52,114 bases of DNA from Ensifer sp. LC11 (GCF_001695835.1 NZ_MBSO01000033.1:1-52114); one strand, 5' to 3'. Positions 41,132-49,962 are shown, counted from the stretch's first letter. Notes: generated by a model from the sequence alone, not told the origin. Made by a program: numbers and translations.

Positions 41132-42094
41132 ATGATGGAAACGATCATCGCAGACAATGGCAGCCGGTTCATCGTCGCCGCAGCAGCCGTCGCGATTGGG
41201 CTTGTCTGCCTTGTGGCTGTGCTCTGGATCATGCGCAACCGCGCTTCCTCTCCCTTCATCCGCGGCGGCAAGAACCGGCAGCCGCGCCTAGCGGTTCTTG
41301 ATGCGGCAGCTGTCGACACCCGGCGCCGTCTGGTTCTGGTGCGCCGGGATGATGTCGAGCATCTGATCATGATCGGTGGACCGACGGATGTCGTCATCGA
41401 AAGCCGGATTGTGACGGGCGACGAGCGGCCCGCCAGCGACGAACGCAAGATCGCAGAGCCTGTGGCAGCAGACAGCCGGCCGGCGGCAAGGGAGCCGGCA
41501 CAAATCCAGCCTGAGCCCGTCGCTGTCACGCCAGTCCGGCCCGTTGCCCGTCCGGAGGAACAACCGGTCGCGCGGGCCGAGCCTGCCGCACCTGTTCGCG
41601 TTGCAGCAGAACAGCGTCCGGCGGCCGCGCCCATTCTGGCAGCCGAAGCGCGCCCGATAGCCCGACCGGCCGTACAATCGGCAACGGAGGTTCCGGCGGT
41701 TGCGCCCACTGTTGCGCCCCAGGTCAGCATTGATGCCACAGCCAACCGCCCGGCGCCGGCGGCCCAGCACATGCAAGCCCAACCAATTCAGGTAGAGCCC
41801 AGCCAGGTGCAGCGTCCTGCCCCCGTAGTCCAGCCACAGGCGACCCCAGCCGCGGCTCTTTCGGACTTCGAGCGCATGCTCGATGCGGAAATCAGCGGCG
41901 ACCTGCAACGTCTGGGACCGGCCACGGTGGCGAGCCCGAGCGCAATGACACCGGAAAGCCGCTCTTTGACACCTGCGACCCGTCAAGAACCAACGCTTGG
42001 CGCGCCCGTCGCAGATGGCAGCCGCAAGGAGCCGACGATTGAAGAAGAGATGAACCGTATGCTGGCCGATATCTCGGCGGGCCGGAAGCCATAG
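41132..42094 (+). CDS. fliO: FliO-like single-pass membrane protein with long Pro/Ala-rich tail
   Basis: A 320-residue protein. Start 41132 has GAAGGAG 8 nt upstream. One membrane helix (about 14-34, FIVAAAAVAIGLVCLVAVLW) is followed by a short basic stretch and a beta-rich segment, PRLAVLDAAAVDTRRRLVLVRRDDVEHLIMIGG, with the pattern of FliO C-terminal domains. The remaining 240 residues are disordered and Ala/Pro/Gln-rich, ending in EEEMNRMLADISAGRKP. FliO helps assemble the flagellar export gate FliPQR. The gene is not in a flagellar cluster here. The FliO call is family-level and the symbol tentative. Confidence 0.72.
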   Translation: MMETIIADNGSRFIVAAAAVAIGLVCLVAVLWIMRNRASSPFIRGGKNRQPRLAVLDAAAVDTRRRLVLVRRDDVEHLIMIGGPTDVVIESRIVTGDERPASDERKIAEPVAADSRPAAREPAQIQPEPVAVTPVRPVARPEEQPVARAEPAAPVRVAAEQRPAAAPILAAEARPIARPAVQSATEVPAVAPTVAPQVSIDATANRPAPAAQHMQAQPIQVEPSQVQRPAPVVQPQATPAAALSDFERMLDAEISGDLQRLGPATVASPSAMTPESRSLTPATRQEPTLGAPVADGSRKEPTIEEEMNRMLADISAGRKP

Positions 42095-42195
42095 TTTCCC
42101 GCCCGCTCGAACATCGGGGTCGCGAGCGGTGGAAGGGTCCAGCCTCTGAAGGCAGGCGACGGCGGAAAGAAAGCCGTTTCAAATCCTGGGCAACA

Positions 42196-42224
42196 AAAAA
42201 GGCGCGGTCGACCCGCGCCTTTTT
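42196..42224. terminator. Bidirectional terminator between fliO-like and dksA genes
   Basis: GGCGCGG (42201-42207) and CCGCGCC (42213-42219), with a 5-nt loop, flanked by A5 (42196-42200) and T5 (42220-42224). Confidence 0.93.
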
Positions 42225-42254
42225 CTTATAAGACAGTCCCGAAACCCGGGTATC

Positions 42255-42674
42255 TTACTCGTCCCGGTAGACCTTCTCCCGCCGCTCGTGGCGCTCCTGC
42301 GCCTCGATCGAAAGAGTTGCGATCGGGCGAGCATCCAGCCGCTTCAGACCAATCGGCTCGCCTGTTTCTTCACAGTAGCCGTAAGTGCCCTCGTCGAGCC
42401 GCTGCAGCGCCGCGTCGATCTTGGAAATCAGCTTGCGCTGCCGGTCTCGAGCTCTGAGCTCAATTGCCCGGTCTGTTTCGGAAGAAGCCCTGTCTGCGAG
42501 ATCGGGATGATTGGCGCTCTCCTCTGCCAAGTGATCCAGTGTCTCGCGTGCCTCGCGAAGGATGTCGTTTTTCCAAGCGTTCAACTTGGCCCGGAAATAC
42601 GCCCGGTGACTGGCATTCATAAATTCCTCGTCCTCGGACAGGACAAAGGTACTAAGATCGATCTTCTCACTCAA
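42255..42674 (-). CDS. dksA: DksA-like RNA polymerase-binding transcription factor
   Basis: A 139-residue DksA homologue. The coiled-coil arm carries the functional DxxDxA tip (Asp58, Asp61, Ala63 in DLADRA). The zinc-finger region YGYCEETGEPIGLKRLDARPIATL has a single Cys (101) in place of the four of E. coli DksA, a form known in some alphaproteobacteria. The start is taken as the TTG at 42674 because AGGAG lies 8 nt upstream and the protein then begins MSEKIDLSTFVLSEDEEF; ATG 42695 lacks a ribosome site. DksA acts with ppGpp in the stringent response. Confidence 0.9.
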   Translation of the reverse strand: MSEKIDLSTFVLSEDEEFMNASHRAYFRAKLNAWKNDILREARETLDHLAEESANHPDLADRASSETDRAIELRARDRQRKLISKIDAALQRLDEGTYGYCEETGEPIGLKRLDARPIATLSIEAQERHERREKVYRDE

Positions 42675-43083
42675 CGCGATTCTCCTGAAGAACATCTCAT
42701 TGCGGCGGTGTATAGACCTATGGAAGCTGTGATTCAAGCCTCGGAACAGACACTCAACCGTATTTTAATATTGCTGTCGATTCAGGCTAACTGACGAATA
42801 TTTCATCAAAATTACAGATCGGATCTTGATTTCCAGGGCGCACCTGCCACTCGAGCGATGAAAAACATCCAAACTCAGGCAGCGATGCGTTTGCGTCATT
42901 CGATTGCTCAATTGCGACCGCGGCAAAGGGCAGCAACCTGCAATCCCCGAAAAAAAGCGACCCGTAGCTTGATCTTTGCGGTGCGGACGGGAAAAGGTGA
43001 ATATCTGTCGGAGGATACAACACCTGTCCGCCCCGACGACATCAGCCCCTGTCGCTGCGACAGGTAGTTACCGGAACCGCTCG
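42675..43083. other. Intergenic region upstream of dksA and the SixA-like gene
   Basis: 409 bp between divergent genes. It has an AT-rich segment at 42750-42815 likely to hold the dksA promoter. A compact hairpin CCTGTCG-CTG-CGACAGG lies at 43048-43064, about 20 bp before the SixA-like start; it lacks a T-run and could shape the leader RNA. Open frames here have no good start and no recognisable product. Confidence 0.5.
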
Positions 43084-43599
43084 ATGCAAGACAGCGCCCC
43101 CAAGGTCCTACGCCTCTTTCTCCTGCGGCATGCGCGTTCTGGTTGGGCATTGCCCGGCCAACGCGATTTCGACAGGTCCCTCGACGAGACCGGCTACATC
43201 GAAGCGGAACGGCTCGCCCAGCTGGCAGCCGATCAGGGCATTCGTCCGGAGCGTATCCTTTGCTCGACGGCCGCGCGCTGTCGCGAGACCGCCGAACCGT
43301 TCTTCCGCACCGTCAGCGAAGATCTCGACATTCGCTATATCGACGCGCTCTATTCCGGGCCGACAAGCGTCTACTTCGATCTCATCGACGCACACCGGCA
43401 TCTGAACTCGCTGATGCTTGTCGGGCACAATCCGATGATCGAACAGTTGCTCTATCGCCTGATCGGTGATGATGCCGCCCGCGAGGTCGTGCCCAATGGT
43501 TACCCGCCCGCAGGGCTCGCTATCGTGGACGTGCCTTCCGCCATCGACGAGGTATCCGCCTCCGCCACACTGGTGTCCTTGCTGTTGCCAAGCCATTAG
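43084..43599 (+). CDS. SixA-like histidine phosphatase superfamily protein
   Basis: A 171-residue protein of the phosphoglycerate-mutase-like superfamily. The RHA variant of the RHG motif (LFLLRHARS, His17) gives the phospho-accepting histidine, and VGHNPMIEQLLYRL near residue 118 supplies the second. The size and the SixA-like SLDETGYIEAERLA segment indicate a phosphohistidine phosphatase of the SixA type, which dephosphorylates HPt or NPr domains. It is followed 66 bp later by ycjX. Start ATG 43084 fits the fold; a longer frame upstream is not supported. Confidence 0.85.
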   Translation: MQDSAPKVLRLFLLRHARSGWALPGQRDFDRSLDETGYIEAERLAQLAADQGIRPERILCSTAARCRETAEPFFRTVSEDLDIRYIDALYSGPTSVYFDLIDAHRHLNSLMLVGHNPMIEQLLYRLIGDDAAREVVPNGYPPAGLAIVDVPSAIDEVSASATLVSLLLPSH

Positions 43600-43665
43600 C
43601 GCACGCGCGCCGGGAAGAATTGCCATGCGCGCGTTGCGGCGCCAGAAATAGTGCCTATATCGCGG

Positions 43666-45246
43666 ATGGCACAGCGCAACCGTGGCCGTTCGGCAAACCG
43701 CGCAGAAGAGCATGTCCGCGGGAAAAACGCCCGCAAGAAAGAGCGAGAATTGGCGCCTAATCTGACCAGCTTCAAAGACGACGCCCTGATTGCACTCGAC
43801 AATCTCACCGATCGAGCCTCCGGCCTCGTCAATCCCTCCATCCGGCTCGGCGTTACCGGCCTGTCGCGATCCGGAAAGACCGTTTTCATCTCGTCCCTGG
43901 TCCACAATCTCTTGAATGGTGGACGTTTGCCGGTGTTCGAGCCCGTGCGTTCGGGCCGTGTCTCAAAGGTCAGGCTCGAGCCGCAACCTGACGACGCCGT
44001 GCCGCGCTTCCAGTATGAAGATCACATCGCCGCGCTGGTGCGAGATCGCATCTGGCCCGATTCCACCCGCGCCATCTCGCAATTGCGCATCACGCTCGAT
44101 TTTGAAAGCGCCAGCGGCTGGAACCGCTTGTTTTCGCCGGGGCGTCTGTCGCTCGATATCGTCGACTACCCCGGCGAATGGCTGCTCGACCTGCCGTTGC
44201 TCGCACAGGACTTCCGCCAGTTCAGCGACAATGCGATGGCACGCGCCCGCGCACCTGCCCGTGCTTCCCTTTCCGCGGAATGGTTGACGCTTGCCTCCTC
44301 CGCCGGTCCGACGGCCGTTGCCGACGAGGCGAGCGCCCGTCGGCTCGCCGAGAGCTTCACCGGTTACCTGAAGGCGTGCAAGGCGGACGAACGCTCCCCT
44401 TCGACCTTGCCGCCCGGGCGCTTCCTGATGCCCGGCGATCTCGAGGGATCGCCGGCGCTCACCTTCTCGCCGCTTCCGGACCTTCCCGACGGTCGTGCGC
44501 CGAAAGGTTCGCTCTGGGCGATGATGGAGCGCCGCTACGAGGCCTACAAGAAGCACGTTGTCAGCCCGTTCTTCCGCGAACATTTCGCCCGCCTCGACCG
44601 CCAGATCGTGCTGGTCGACGCGCTGCAGGCCATCAACAACGGACCGGAGGCGCTGCTCGATCTCGAACAGGCACTTGCCGACGTTCTTGCCTGCTTTCGC
44701 GCCGGGACCAACAGCTGGCTGTCGTCCTTCCTCACGCGCCGGATCGACAAGGTGTTGATCGCCGCAACCAAGGCGGACCACCTGCACCACGAAAGCCACG
44801 ACCGGCTGGAGCGCATCGCCGCACGCCTGGTCGAGCGCGCTGCCGAGCGCATCGGCGTCAGCGGCGCCGGTCTCGAAGTCATGGCGCTCGCCTCTGTCAG
44901 GGCAACCCGCGAAGCGACCGTCAACCATGACGGCCACGCCCTTCCGGTCATTGTCGGCACGCCCATCGCCGGTGAGAAGATCAACGGCGAAGTCTTCGAT
45001 GGTGAGAAGAAAACTGCCATATTTCCTGGTGACTTGCCGGAGGATCCTGAAGTTCTGTTCAAAGCGATCGAGGCGCAGACGGGGGCGTCGCCGCACGATG
45101 GTGCCGTCCGCCCTATGCCCGAATTGAGCTTCGTTCGCTTTCGGCCGCCGCATCTTGAGGAAACCGGTGGCGGCCTGAAACTGTCGGTGCCGCATATCCG
45201 GCTGGATCGGGCGATGCAATTTCTGTTCGGAGACCGGCTCGCATGA
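43666..45246 (+). CDS. ycjX: YcjX/DUF463-family GTPase-like protein
   Basis: A 526-residue protein from ATG 43666. A P-loop GLSRSGKTVFISSLVHN lies at 65-81, with a downstream DYPGEWLLDLP switch II-like segment and ATKADHL as the NKxD-like site. This is the DUF463/YcjX family, conserved with YcjF and stress-linked in enterobacteria. The first 30 residues are basic; a TTG at 43750 could be an alternative start. Its stop overlaps the ycjF start by 4 bp (ATGA, 45243-45246). Biochemical function is not established. Confidence 0.9.
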   Translation: MAQRNRGRSANRAEEHVRGKNARKKERELAPNLTSFKDDALIALDNLTDRASGLVNPSIRLGVTGLSRSGKTVFISSLVHNLLNGGRLPVFEPVRSGRVSKVRLEPQPDDAVPRFQYEDHIAALVRDRIWPDSTRAISQLRITLDFESASGWNRLFSPGRLSLDIVDYPGEWLLDLPLLAQDFRQFSDNAMARARAPARASLSAEWLTLASSAGPTAVADEASARRLAESFTGYLKACKADERSPSTLPPGRFLMPGDLEGSPALTFSPLPDLPDGRAPKGSLWAMMERRYEAYKKHVVSPFFREHFARLDRQIVLVDALQAINNGPEALLDLEQALADVLACFRAGTNSWLSSFLTRRIDKVLIAATKADHLHHESHDRLERIAARLVERAAERIGVSGAGLEVMALASVRATREATVNHDGHALPVIVGTPIAGEKINGEVFDGEKKTAIFPGDLPEDPEVLFKAIEAQTGASPHDGAVRPMPELSFVRFRPPHLEETGGGLKLSVPHIRLDRAMQFLFGDRLA

Positions 45247-46328
45247 GCGACGACACCAACGGCCGCGGCCGCCGTCCCGGCGCATTCTCGGTTCAGGAAG
45301 ACAAGGCCAACCAACAGGCCGCAACGCCGCCGGCGCGGCGTGCGCCGGCAAGTTTCGACGACAACGTTGTGATGACGCCTGACACCGACGATCCGTTCCG
45401 CGAGACGACGCTTGCGGTCGAGGCGCTGGCGCTGCCCGAGGCCAGCCCCCGCAAGCGCCGCCTGTCGTTCGGCAAAATTGCGATCGGGGCACTGGGCATC
45501 GTGCTGTCGCTCGCTGCCGGCCTATGGGTCGATCAACTCCTGCGTGATCTCTTCTCCCGCGCCGACTGGCTCGGCTACACCGCGCTTGCGGTCGTGGCCA
45601 TCGGCCTCCTCGCCCTTTTGATCGTAGTTGCCCGCGAGCTCTCGGGAATGATGCAGCTTACGGCAATCCAGAAGCTGAAGGCGGAAACGGACAGCGCTGC
45701 GGTTTCGGCCAATAGCAAACCCGCACGTGCTGCCCAGGCGAAACTGGTCCATCTGCTCGCCGCCAATCCGAAAACCGCGCGCGGCCGGGCGCGACTGAAG
45801 GAGAGCGACGGTGAAATCATCGACGGCCCGCATCTGATAGAGCTCACAGAGCGTGAACTGCTGAGCCCGCTCGACCGCGAAGCGCGCCGCCTCATTCTCA
45901 CAGCCTCCAAGCGTGTTTCGATCGTGACCGCCGTCAGCCCACGCGCCCTCGTCGATCTTGGCTATGTGCTCTATGAATCCGCCCGCCTGATCCGCGCGAT
46001 GGCCGAGCTTTACGGCGGCCGCCCCGGCACGGTCGGTTTGCTCAGGCTGATGCGCGATGTCATTGCCCATCTCGCCGTCACCGGCTCGATCGCCGCTGGC
46101 GACAGCCTGATCCAGCAGGTGCTGGGCCACGGCCTTGCCTCGAAGCTCTCGGCGCGCCTGGGCGAAGGTGTCATCAACGGCCTGATGACCGCACGCATCG
46201 GCATCGCCGCCATGGATCTGTGCCGCCCGATGCCGTTCAGGGCCCTGAAGCGTCCGGGCATTGGCGATTTTCTGTCCGATCTCAGCCCCGGCGCCGCACG
46301 CACGATCGGCGAAGACGGCGAAAAGTAG
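45243..46328 (+). CDS. ycjF: YcjF/TIGR01620-family membrane protein
   Basis: A 361-residue protein. Residues 1-75 are charged and disordered; two membrane helices follow (about 77-97 and 107-130), then a cytosolic domain with LTASKRVSIVTAVSPRALVDLGYVLYESARLIR and GRPGTVGLLRLMRDVIAHLAVTGSIA, hallmarks of the YcjF (DUF697-containing) family. Translationally coupled to ycjX. The pair likely acts together at the inner membrane; a specific role is unknown. Confidence 0.9.
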   Translation: MSDDTNGRGRRPGAFSVQEDKANQQAATPPARRAPASFDDNVVMTPDTDDPFRETTLAVEALALPEASPRKRRLSFGKIAIGALGIVLSLAAGLWVDQLLRDLFSRADWLGYTALAVVAIGLLALLIVVARELSGMMQLTAIQKLKAETDSAAVSANSKPARAAQAKLVHLLAANPKTARGRARLKESDGEIIDGPHLIELTERELLSPLDREARRLILTASKRVSIVTAVSPRALVDLGYVLYESARLIRAMAELYGGRPGTVGLLRLMRDVIAHLAVTGSIAAGDSLIQQVLGHGLASKLSARLGEGVINGLMTARIGIAAMDLCRPMPFRALKRPGIGDFLSDLSPGAARTIGEDGEK

Positions 46329-46434
46329 CAGGCGCTAGCGCCTCCCGCATTCAAGTGGAATCACGTGGAGTCGGGATGCTCCAGAATCAAAGTGCGAGAG
46401 CGTCCTTTATGCGTTCAGTTGAACGCACGGCGCT

Positions 46435-47226
46435 CTAGATACCGGCATACCAGTCGTAGCCGAGATCTTCCCAATAGCCGCCGCGCCCGCGGCCGAACGG
46501 TGCGAGAGAGGAAACGACCTCGATCGCGCGGATGTATTTCGCCATTTTGTAGCCGAGCTGGCGTTCGATGCGCACGCGCAAGGGGGCGCCGTTGGCAACG
46601 GGCAGAGCAGCGCCGTTCAGGCCATAGGCCAGGATCGTCTGCGGATGGCGGGCGTCGATCATGTCGATCGATTCGTAATAGGCGACAGAGCCCGCAAGCC
46701 CGAGCGACATGCTGTCGAAGCAATGGAAGACGACGTAGCGTGCGTCGCTCTTCACCCGGGCCTCATCGAGCACAGACGCCAGCGGCACACCGGTCCATTT
46801 GGCGATGCAGCTCCAGCCTTCTACGCAGTCGTGCCGTGTGATCTGCGTGCGCGACGGCATGTTGCGAAGCTCGTCAAGCGTCAGTTGCTGCGGCCTCTCT
46901 ATCAGGCCGGTGACACTGAGCCGGTATCCGGAAAACGCTGTGTCCCGCAACGCGAGATAAGCGGGATCGTTCGGGTCTGTCGAACCGTTCGGGCGTTGTC
47001 CCTGCCGGATTTCGCTTTCCGGGAACTCCGGCGCAAGCCGATCCGCCGGAATCAACAGCCGCTGCATCCGATAGGTCAGGGCATTGGCCGATGCGAGAAG
47101 ACCGCGTGCCGGATGGCCGTCGGCAAGCAGTGCATCGAGCGCGTTGCAGCCGGCAAGCGGCACGGTCGATGCCGCAGCTCCAGCAACGCTCAGGAAACGA
47201 CGGCGACTGAGGAGCAATCGGCTCAT
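46435..47226 (-). CDS. Tat-exported sulfite-oxidase-fold molybdopterin oxidoreductase
   Basis: A 263-residue protein. The N-terminus carries a twin-arginine signal (SRRRFLSVAGA, 7-17) and a lipobox-like LAGC (24-27), so it may be a Tat-exported lipoprotein. The Moco-binding domain (PF00174) has RHDCVEGWSC, with Cys134 as the Mo ligand, and WTGVPLASVLDEA. The C-terminal dimerisation domain of classic sulfite oxidases is absent, as in YedY/MsrP. The start overlaps the cytochrome b gene stop (ATGA). It probably receives or donates electrons to that cytochrome; the substrate is unknown. Confidence 0.88.
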   Translation of the reverse strand: MSRLLLSRRRFLSVAGAAASTVPLAGCNALDALLADGHPARGLLASANALTYRMQRLLIPADRLAPEFPESEIRQGQRPNGSTDPNDPAYLALRDTAFSGYRLSVTGLIERPQQLTLDELRNMPSRTQITRHDCVEGWSCIAKWTGVPLASVLDEARVKSDARYVVFHCFDSMSLGLAGSVAYYESIDMIDARHPQTILAYGLNGAALPVANGAPLRVRIERQLGYKMAKYIRAIEVVSSLAPFGRGRGGYWEDLGYDWYAGI

Positions 47227-48080
47227 GGCGCTTTTCCTTCTTCGTGTCGGCGATCAACCCGGTAGCGGCCGGTGATCATCGACCGCATCTCGTTGATCGG
47301 GCCGGCCGCAAACACCATGAAGATGTGCACGATGAAGAACCCAACGAGGAGCAGCATCACGACGAAATGGATGGTGCGGGCCGTCTGCCGTCCGCCGAAG
47401 AGATCAAGAAGCCATGGCCAAGCGGCGTCCATGCCCGGCGACATCGTCAGCCCGGTCAGGATCATGACTGGAAAAAACACTAGAAGAACAGCGGCATAGG
47501 AGAGTTTCTGCAAGCTGTTGTAGCGCCCGTCGTGATCGAAGCGAAACCGCAGGTGTTCGACAATGGTTCGTGGCAAGGCGCGGACGTCAGCCCAGCCGGG
47601 AATGATCTCACGTCGCAAATGGCCGTTGAGCAGGCTCGCCACAAGCCAGAGGCAATAGGCCGCCGCAAAGACCCAGGCGAAGAAGAAATGCACCACGCGG
47701 CCCGTTGCCAGATCGTGATAGGAAGGCACCGTGAGCCACGCCGGAAAAGCCCTGAAGGCGCGCTGCTCTTGCGATCCGCTGACGCCGAGGACACCGGTGG
47801 TATCGAAGCTTCGCCCCAACACCGTCGTCATGCCTCTGACCTCGCCGTTTTGGTGGCGAATCGGCTGGATTGACAGAACACTGTTGTCAAAGGCAAAGCC
47901 GGATTGCTGGCCGATATAGAGCGCCGGATGTGCATTGAAGATCTGCAGGCCGCTGAGCAGCAGGAAGAACAGCGCGGCGGCCCAGCCCCAATGGGTGAGC
48001 CGCGTGACAAGCCCATGCCGCCGGATCGTCAACCTCCCCTTTGGCGTCACGCTTGTCGCTTCAGTTTCTATCGTTGCCAT
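47223..48080 (-). CDS. Cytochrome b561-type membrane subunit partnered with the molybdoenzyme
   Basis: A 285-residue protein starting MATIETEAT at 48080 with GAGG upstream. It has four to five membrane helices, with His residues in the usual places of di-haem b561 proteins (LVTRLTHWGWAA; ATGRVVHFFFAWV; TIHFVVMLLLVGFFIVHIFMVF). A periplasmic loop of about 70 residues follows helix 1. It overlaps the downstream Moco gene by 4 bp, so the pair forms a membrane redox unit between the quinone pool and the periplasm. Confidence 0.9.
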   Translation of the reverse strand: MATIETEATSVTPKGRLTIRRHGLVTRLTHWGWAAALFFLLLSGLQIFNAHPALYIGQQSGFAFDNSVLSIQPIRHQNGEVRGMTTVLGRSFDTTGVLGVSGSQEQRAFRAFPAWLTVPSYHDLATGRVVHFFFAWVFAAAYCLWLVASLLNGHLRREIIPGWADVRALPRTIVEHLRFRFDHDGRYNSLQKLSYAAVLLVFFPVMILTGLTMSPGMDAAWPWLLDLFGGRQTARTIHFVVMLLLVGFFIVHIFMVFAAGPINEMRSMITGRYRVDRRHEEGKAP

Positions 48081-48315
48081 GGGAAACCTCGCTTTCCCGT
48101 CACTATACGTAGGGCGGATCAGACAAGTTTCACCGGCGCGTACAGCGCTCGACCGACCTATCCCACTCCAACTTCGGCGCGGGCCAAAATGGCTGTGGGC
48201 AATCGTTTTTCCGATCACATCGAGCCGCGATATCCGCCGCCCGGAAACCGTCCATTAACCATTTGCGCGCAAATGTGGCTTTCAGTTTCGGACGTTGACC
48301 CATCAAGGATCGTTT

Positions 48316-48867
48316 ATGTTCTCGCGCCCTTCTTTGATCGCTCGCGGCGCTGCCGCCTTCGCGCTTGCAGCCACCGTCGGCCTTGCGACACCGGCCTTTT
48401 CCGGCGCCAAGGATAAGGCTTTCTTCGAGAAGGTCGCTGGCCAATGGAAGGGCCCGGGCGAGATCGTCGCGGGCAAGTACAAGGGCACCAAGTTCACCTG
48501 CGACCTCTCCGGTGAACCGGTGGCTGGTGACGATACCGGCATCAAGCTCGATGGTTTCTGCCGTGTCGGCGTCTTCAAGCAGCCGATGTCGGCGCTGATC
48601 ACCCAGAAGGGCAACAGCTATACCGGCAAGTTCCTCGATGGCGCAGAGGGCAAGGGCCTGGATATCGTTTCCGGCAACGTTGCCAAGGATAAGGTCGTCG
48701 TCGGTATCAATCGCAAGAAGCTGAACGGCGCGATGATCGCCCGTCTCCAGGACGACCAGACCATGAACATCACCATCTCGGTCAAGGTCGAGGACACCAT
48801 GGTTCCGGTCATCGGCGTCAGCCTCAATCGTCAGGTCGATACGATCGCCGTCGGCTCGATCAAGTAA
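48316..48867 (+). CDS. Secreted protein of unknown function
   Basis: A 183-residue protein with a clear Sec signal (MFSRPSLIARGAAAFALAAT, cleavage probably after AFS at about 29). The mature part is beta-rich with two cysteines (FTCDLSG and GFCRVG) that could form a disulfide, and it keeps a regular GKYKG/GEP pattern like small lipocalin- or heparinase-like folds. I recognise no named family. Start 48316 is supported by AAGGA about 8 nt upstream. A shared terminator with folK follows. Confidence 0.75.
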   Translation: MFSRPSLIARGAAAFALAATVGLATPAFSGAKDKAFFEKVAGQWKGPGEIVAGKYKGTKFTCDLSGEPVAGDDTGIKLDGFCRVGVFKQPMSALITQKGNSYTGKFLDGAEGKGLDIVSGNVAKDKVVVGINRKKLNGAMIARLQDDQTMNITISVKVEDTMVPVIGVSLNRQVDTIAVGSIK

Positions 48868-48891
48868 CCTCGACGCACCAGCAAGCAAAAA

Positions 48892-48915
48892 CCCCGGCAT
48901 AGACCGGGGCTTTTT
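48892..48915. terminator. Terminator between the secreted-protein gene and folK
   Basis: CCCCGG (48892-48897) pairs with CCGGGG (48904-48909); A5 precedes it and C plus T5 follows (48911-48915). Works on both strands. Confidence 0.88.
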
Positions 48916-48950
48916 GATTGGGGCGGGCGGTAACGGCGTGACCGGCCTGC

Positions 48951-49475
48951 TCAGCCCTGCGAGCGCCACCAGTTCCTGTCGCCGTCGGCAACTTCGATAC
49001 CAGTGATATCCGCCTGTTGCAGCCAATCGCCAACCGGGCGGCCGTGAACCGGCATGTCGGCGGCAAAGTCGGCAAGCGGCATCAGCACGAAGCCCCGCTC
49101 GGTCATCCTCGGATGCGGCAGTTCGAGCCGCCCTCCGACCTGAACCACGCCTGCAAAGGTCAGTACGTCGATGTCGAGCGTGCGTGGCCCCCAGCGCTCG
49201 TCGCGCACACGTTTCATCGACCGTTCGATATCAAGACAGGCGTCGAGCAACGCCTCCGGGGCCAGCGTCGTTTCGACCTCGGCGCAGGCATTGAAAAACC
49301 ATGCCTGGTCGGTTTTGCCCCAAGGCGGGGTGCGGTAGAGCCGGGAGACGGCGCGGACAGCGCAATCCGCACGCGCGTCGAGCGCTGCAAGCGCCTCGGC
49401 CATCGCTCTTGGCGGATCGCCGAGATTGCCGCCGAGCCCGAGCGTGGCGCTCCGCCAGATCCGCTCAGACGACAT
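48951..49475 (-). CDS. folK: HPPK, 6-hydroxymethyl-7,8-dihydropterin pyrophosphokinase
   Basis: A 174-residue HPPK, which transfers pyrophosphate from ATP to the pterin in folate synthesis. The N-terminal LGLGGNLGDPP and the signature RDERWGPRTLDIDVL (about residues 95-109) hold the two Mg2+ aspartates; LPHPRMTERGFVLMPL follows. The start at 49475 overlaps the end of folB by 11 bp, so the two are coupled. It is the last gene of folP-folB-folK. Confidence 0.96.
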   Translation of the reverse strand: MSSERIWRSATLGLGGNLGDPPRAMAEALAALDARADCAVRAVSRLYRTPPWGKTDQAWFFNACAEVETTLAPEALLDACLDIERSMKRVRDERWGPRTLDIDVLTFAGVVQVGGRLELPHPRMTERGFVLMPLADFAADMPVHGRPVGDWLQQADITGIEVADGDRNWWRSQG

Positions 49476-49833
49476 GCTCGACCGTCACTTCGACATAGTC
49501 GAGCACGCCGGGAACCGGTGCATTCGGCTTGCGGATCGACACCTTTGCGCGCTTGATCTGCGGAAAGCGAACGCAGAGCGTCTTGGCAACTTCCAGCGCC
49601 AGGGCTTCAATAAGGTAGCGACGGCGGCCGGTGACGATGCGTTCGATCTCCTGAAAGGCGATGCCGTAATGCACCGTGTCTTCGATCGAATCGTCAACCA
49701 GCGCGGTTCCCTGCTCGACTTCGAGCTCGGCATCGACGAAGAAGCGCTGCCCGAGCAGTTCCTCCTCGTCGAAGACGCCGTGGCGCGCGAAGAAGGCGCA
49801 GTTCTTGAGGGTGATGATATAGGTCGCGCTCAT
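49465..49833 (-). CDS. folB: Dihydroneopterin aldolase
   Basis: A 122-residue FolB, starting MSATYIITLKNCAFFARHGV at 49833 with GGAGAAG upstream. The catalytic and pterin-binding motifs are present: FFARHGVFDEEELLGQRFFVD and the C-terminal KPNAPVPGVLDYVEV with the usual Lys. It splits dihydroneopterin into hydroxymethyl-dihydropterin and glycolaldehyde. Lies between folP and folK. Confidence 0.96.
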   Translation of the reverse strand: MSATYIITLKNCAFFARHGVFDEEELLGQRFFVDAELEVEQGTALVDDSIEDTVHYGIAFQEIERIVTGRRRYLIEALALEVAKTLCVRFPQIKRAKVSIRKPNAPVPGVLDYVEVTVEHVV

Positions 49834-49962
49834 GCTTCTCCGTCCCATCGGCTGTTCTTGGATCACGACGATTGTGAGGGGCGAACCGTCCCACAATCCT
49901 GAGCGTGATGCGTTCTCATAGGTTAAGGCGGGATGCGGGCGGAAAACCGCACGCAGCATTTC

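Noticed and set aside
43048-43064. CCTGTCG/CGACAGG hairpin as a terminator
   Set aside because: No T-run follows and no gene ends upstream on the same strand.
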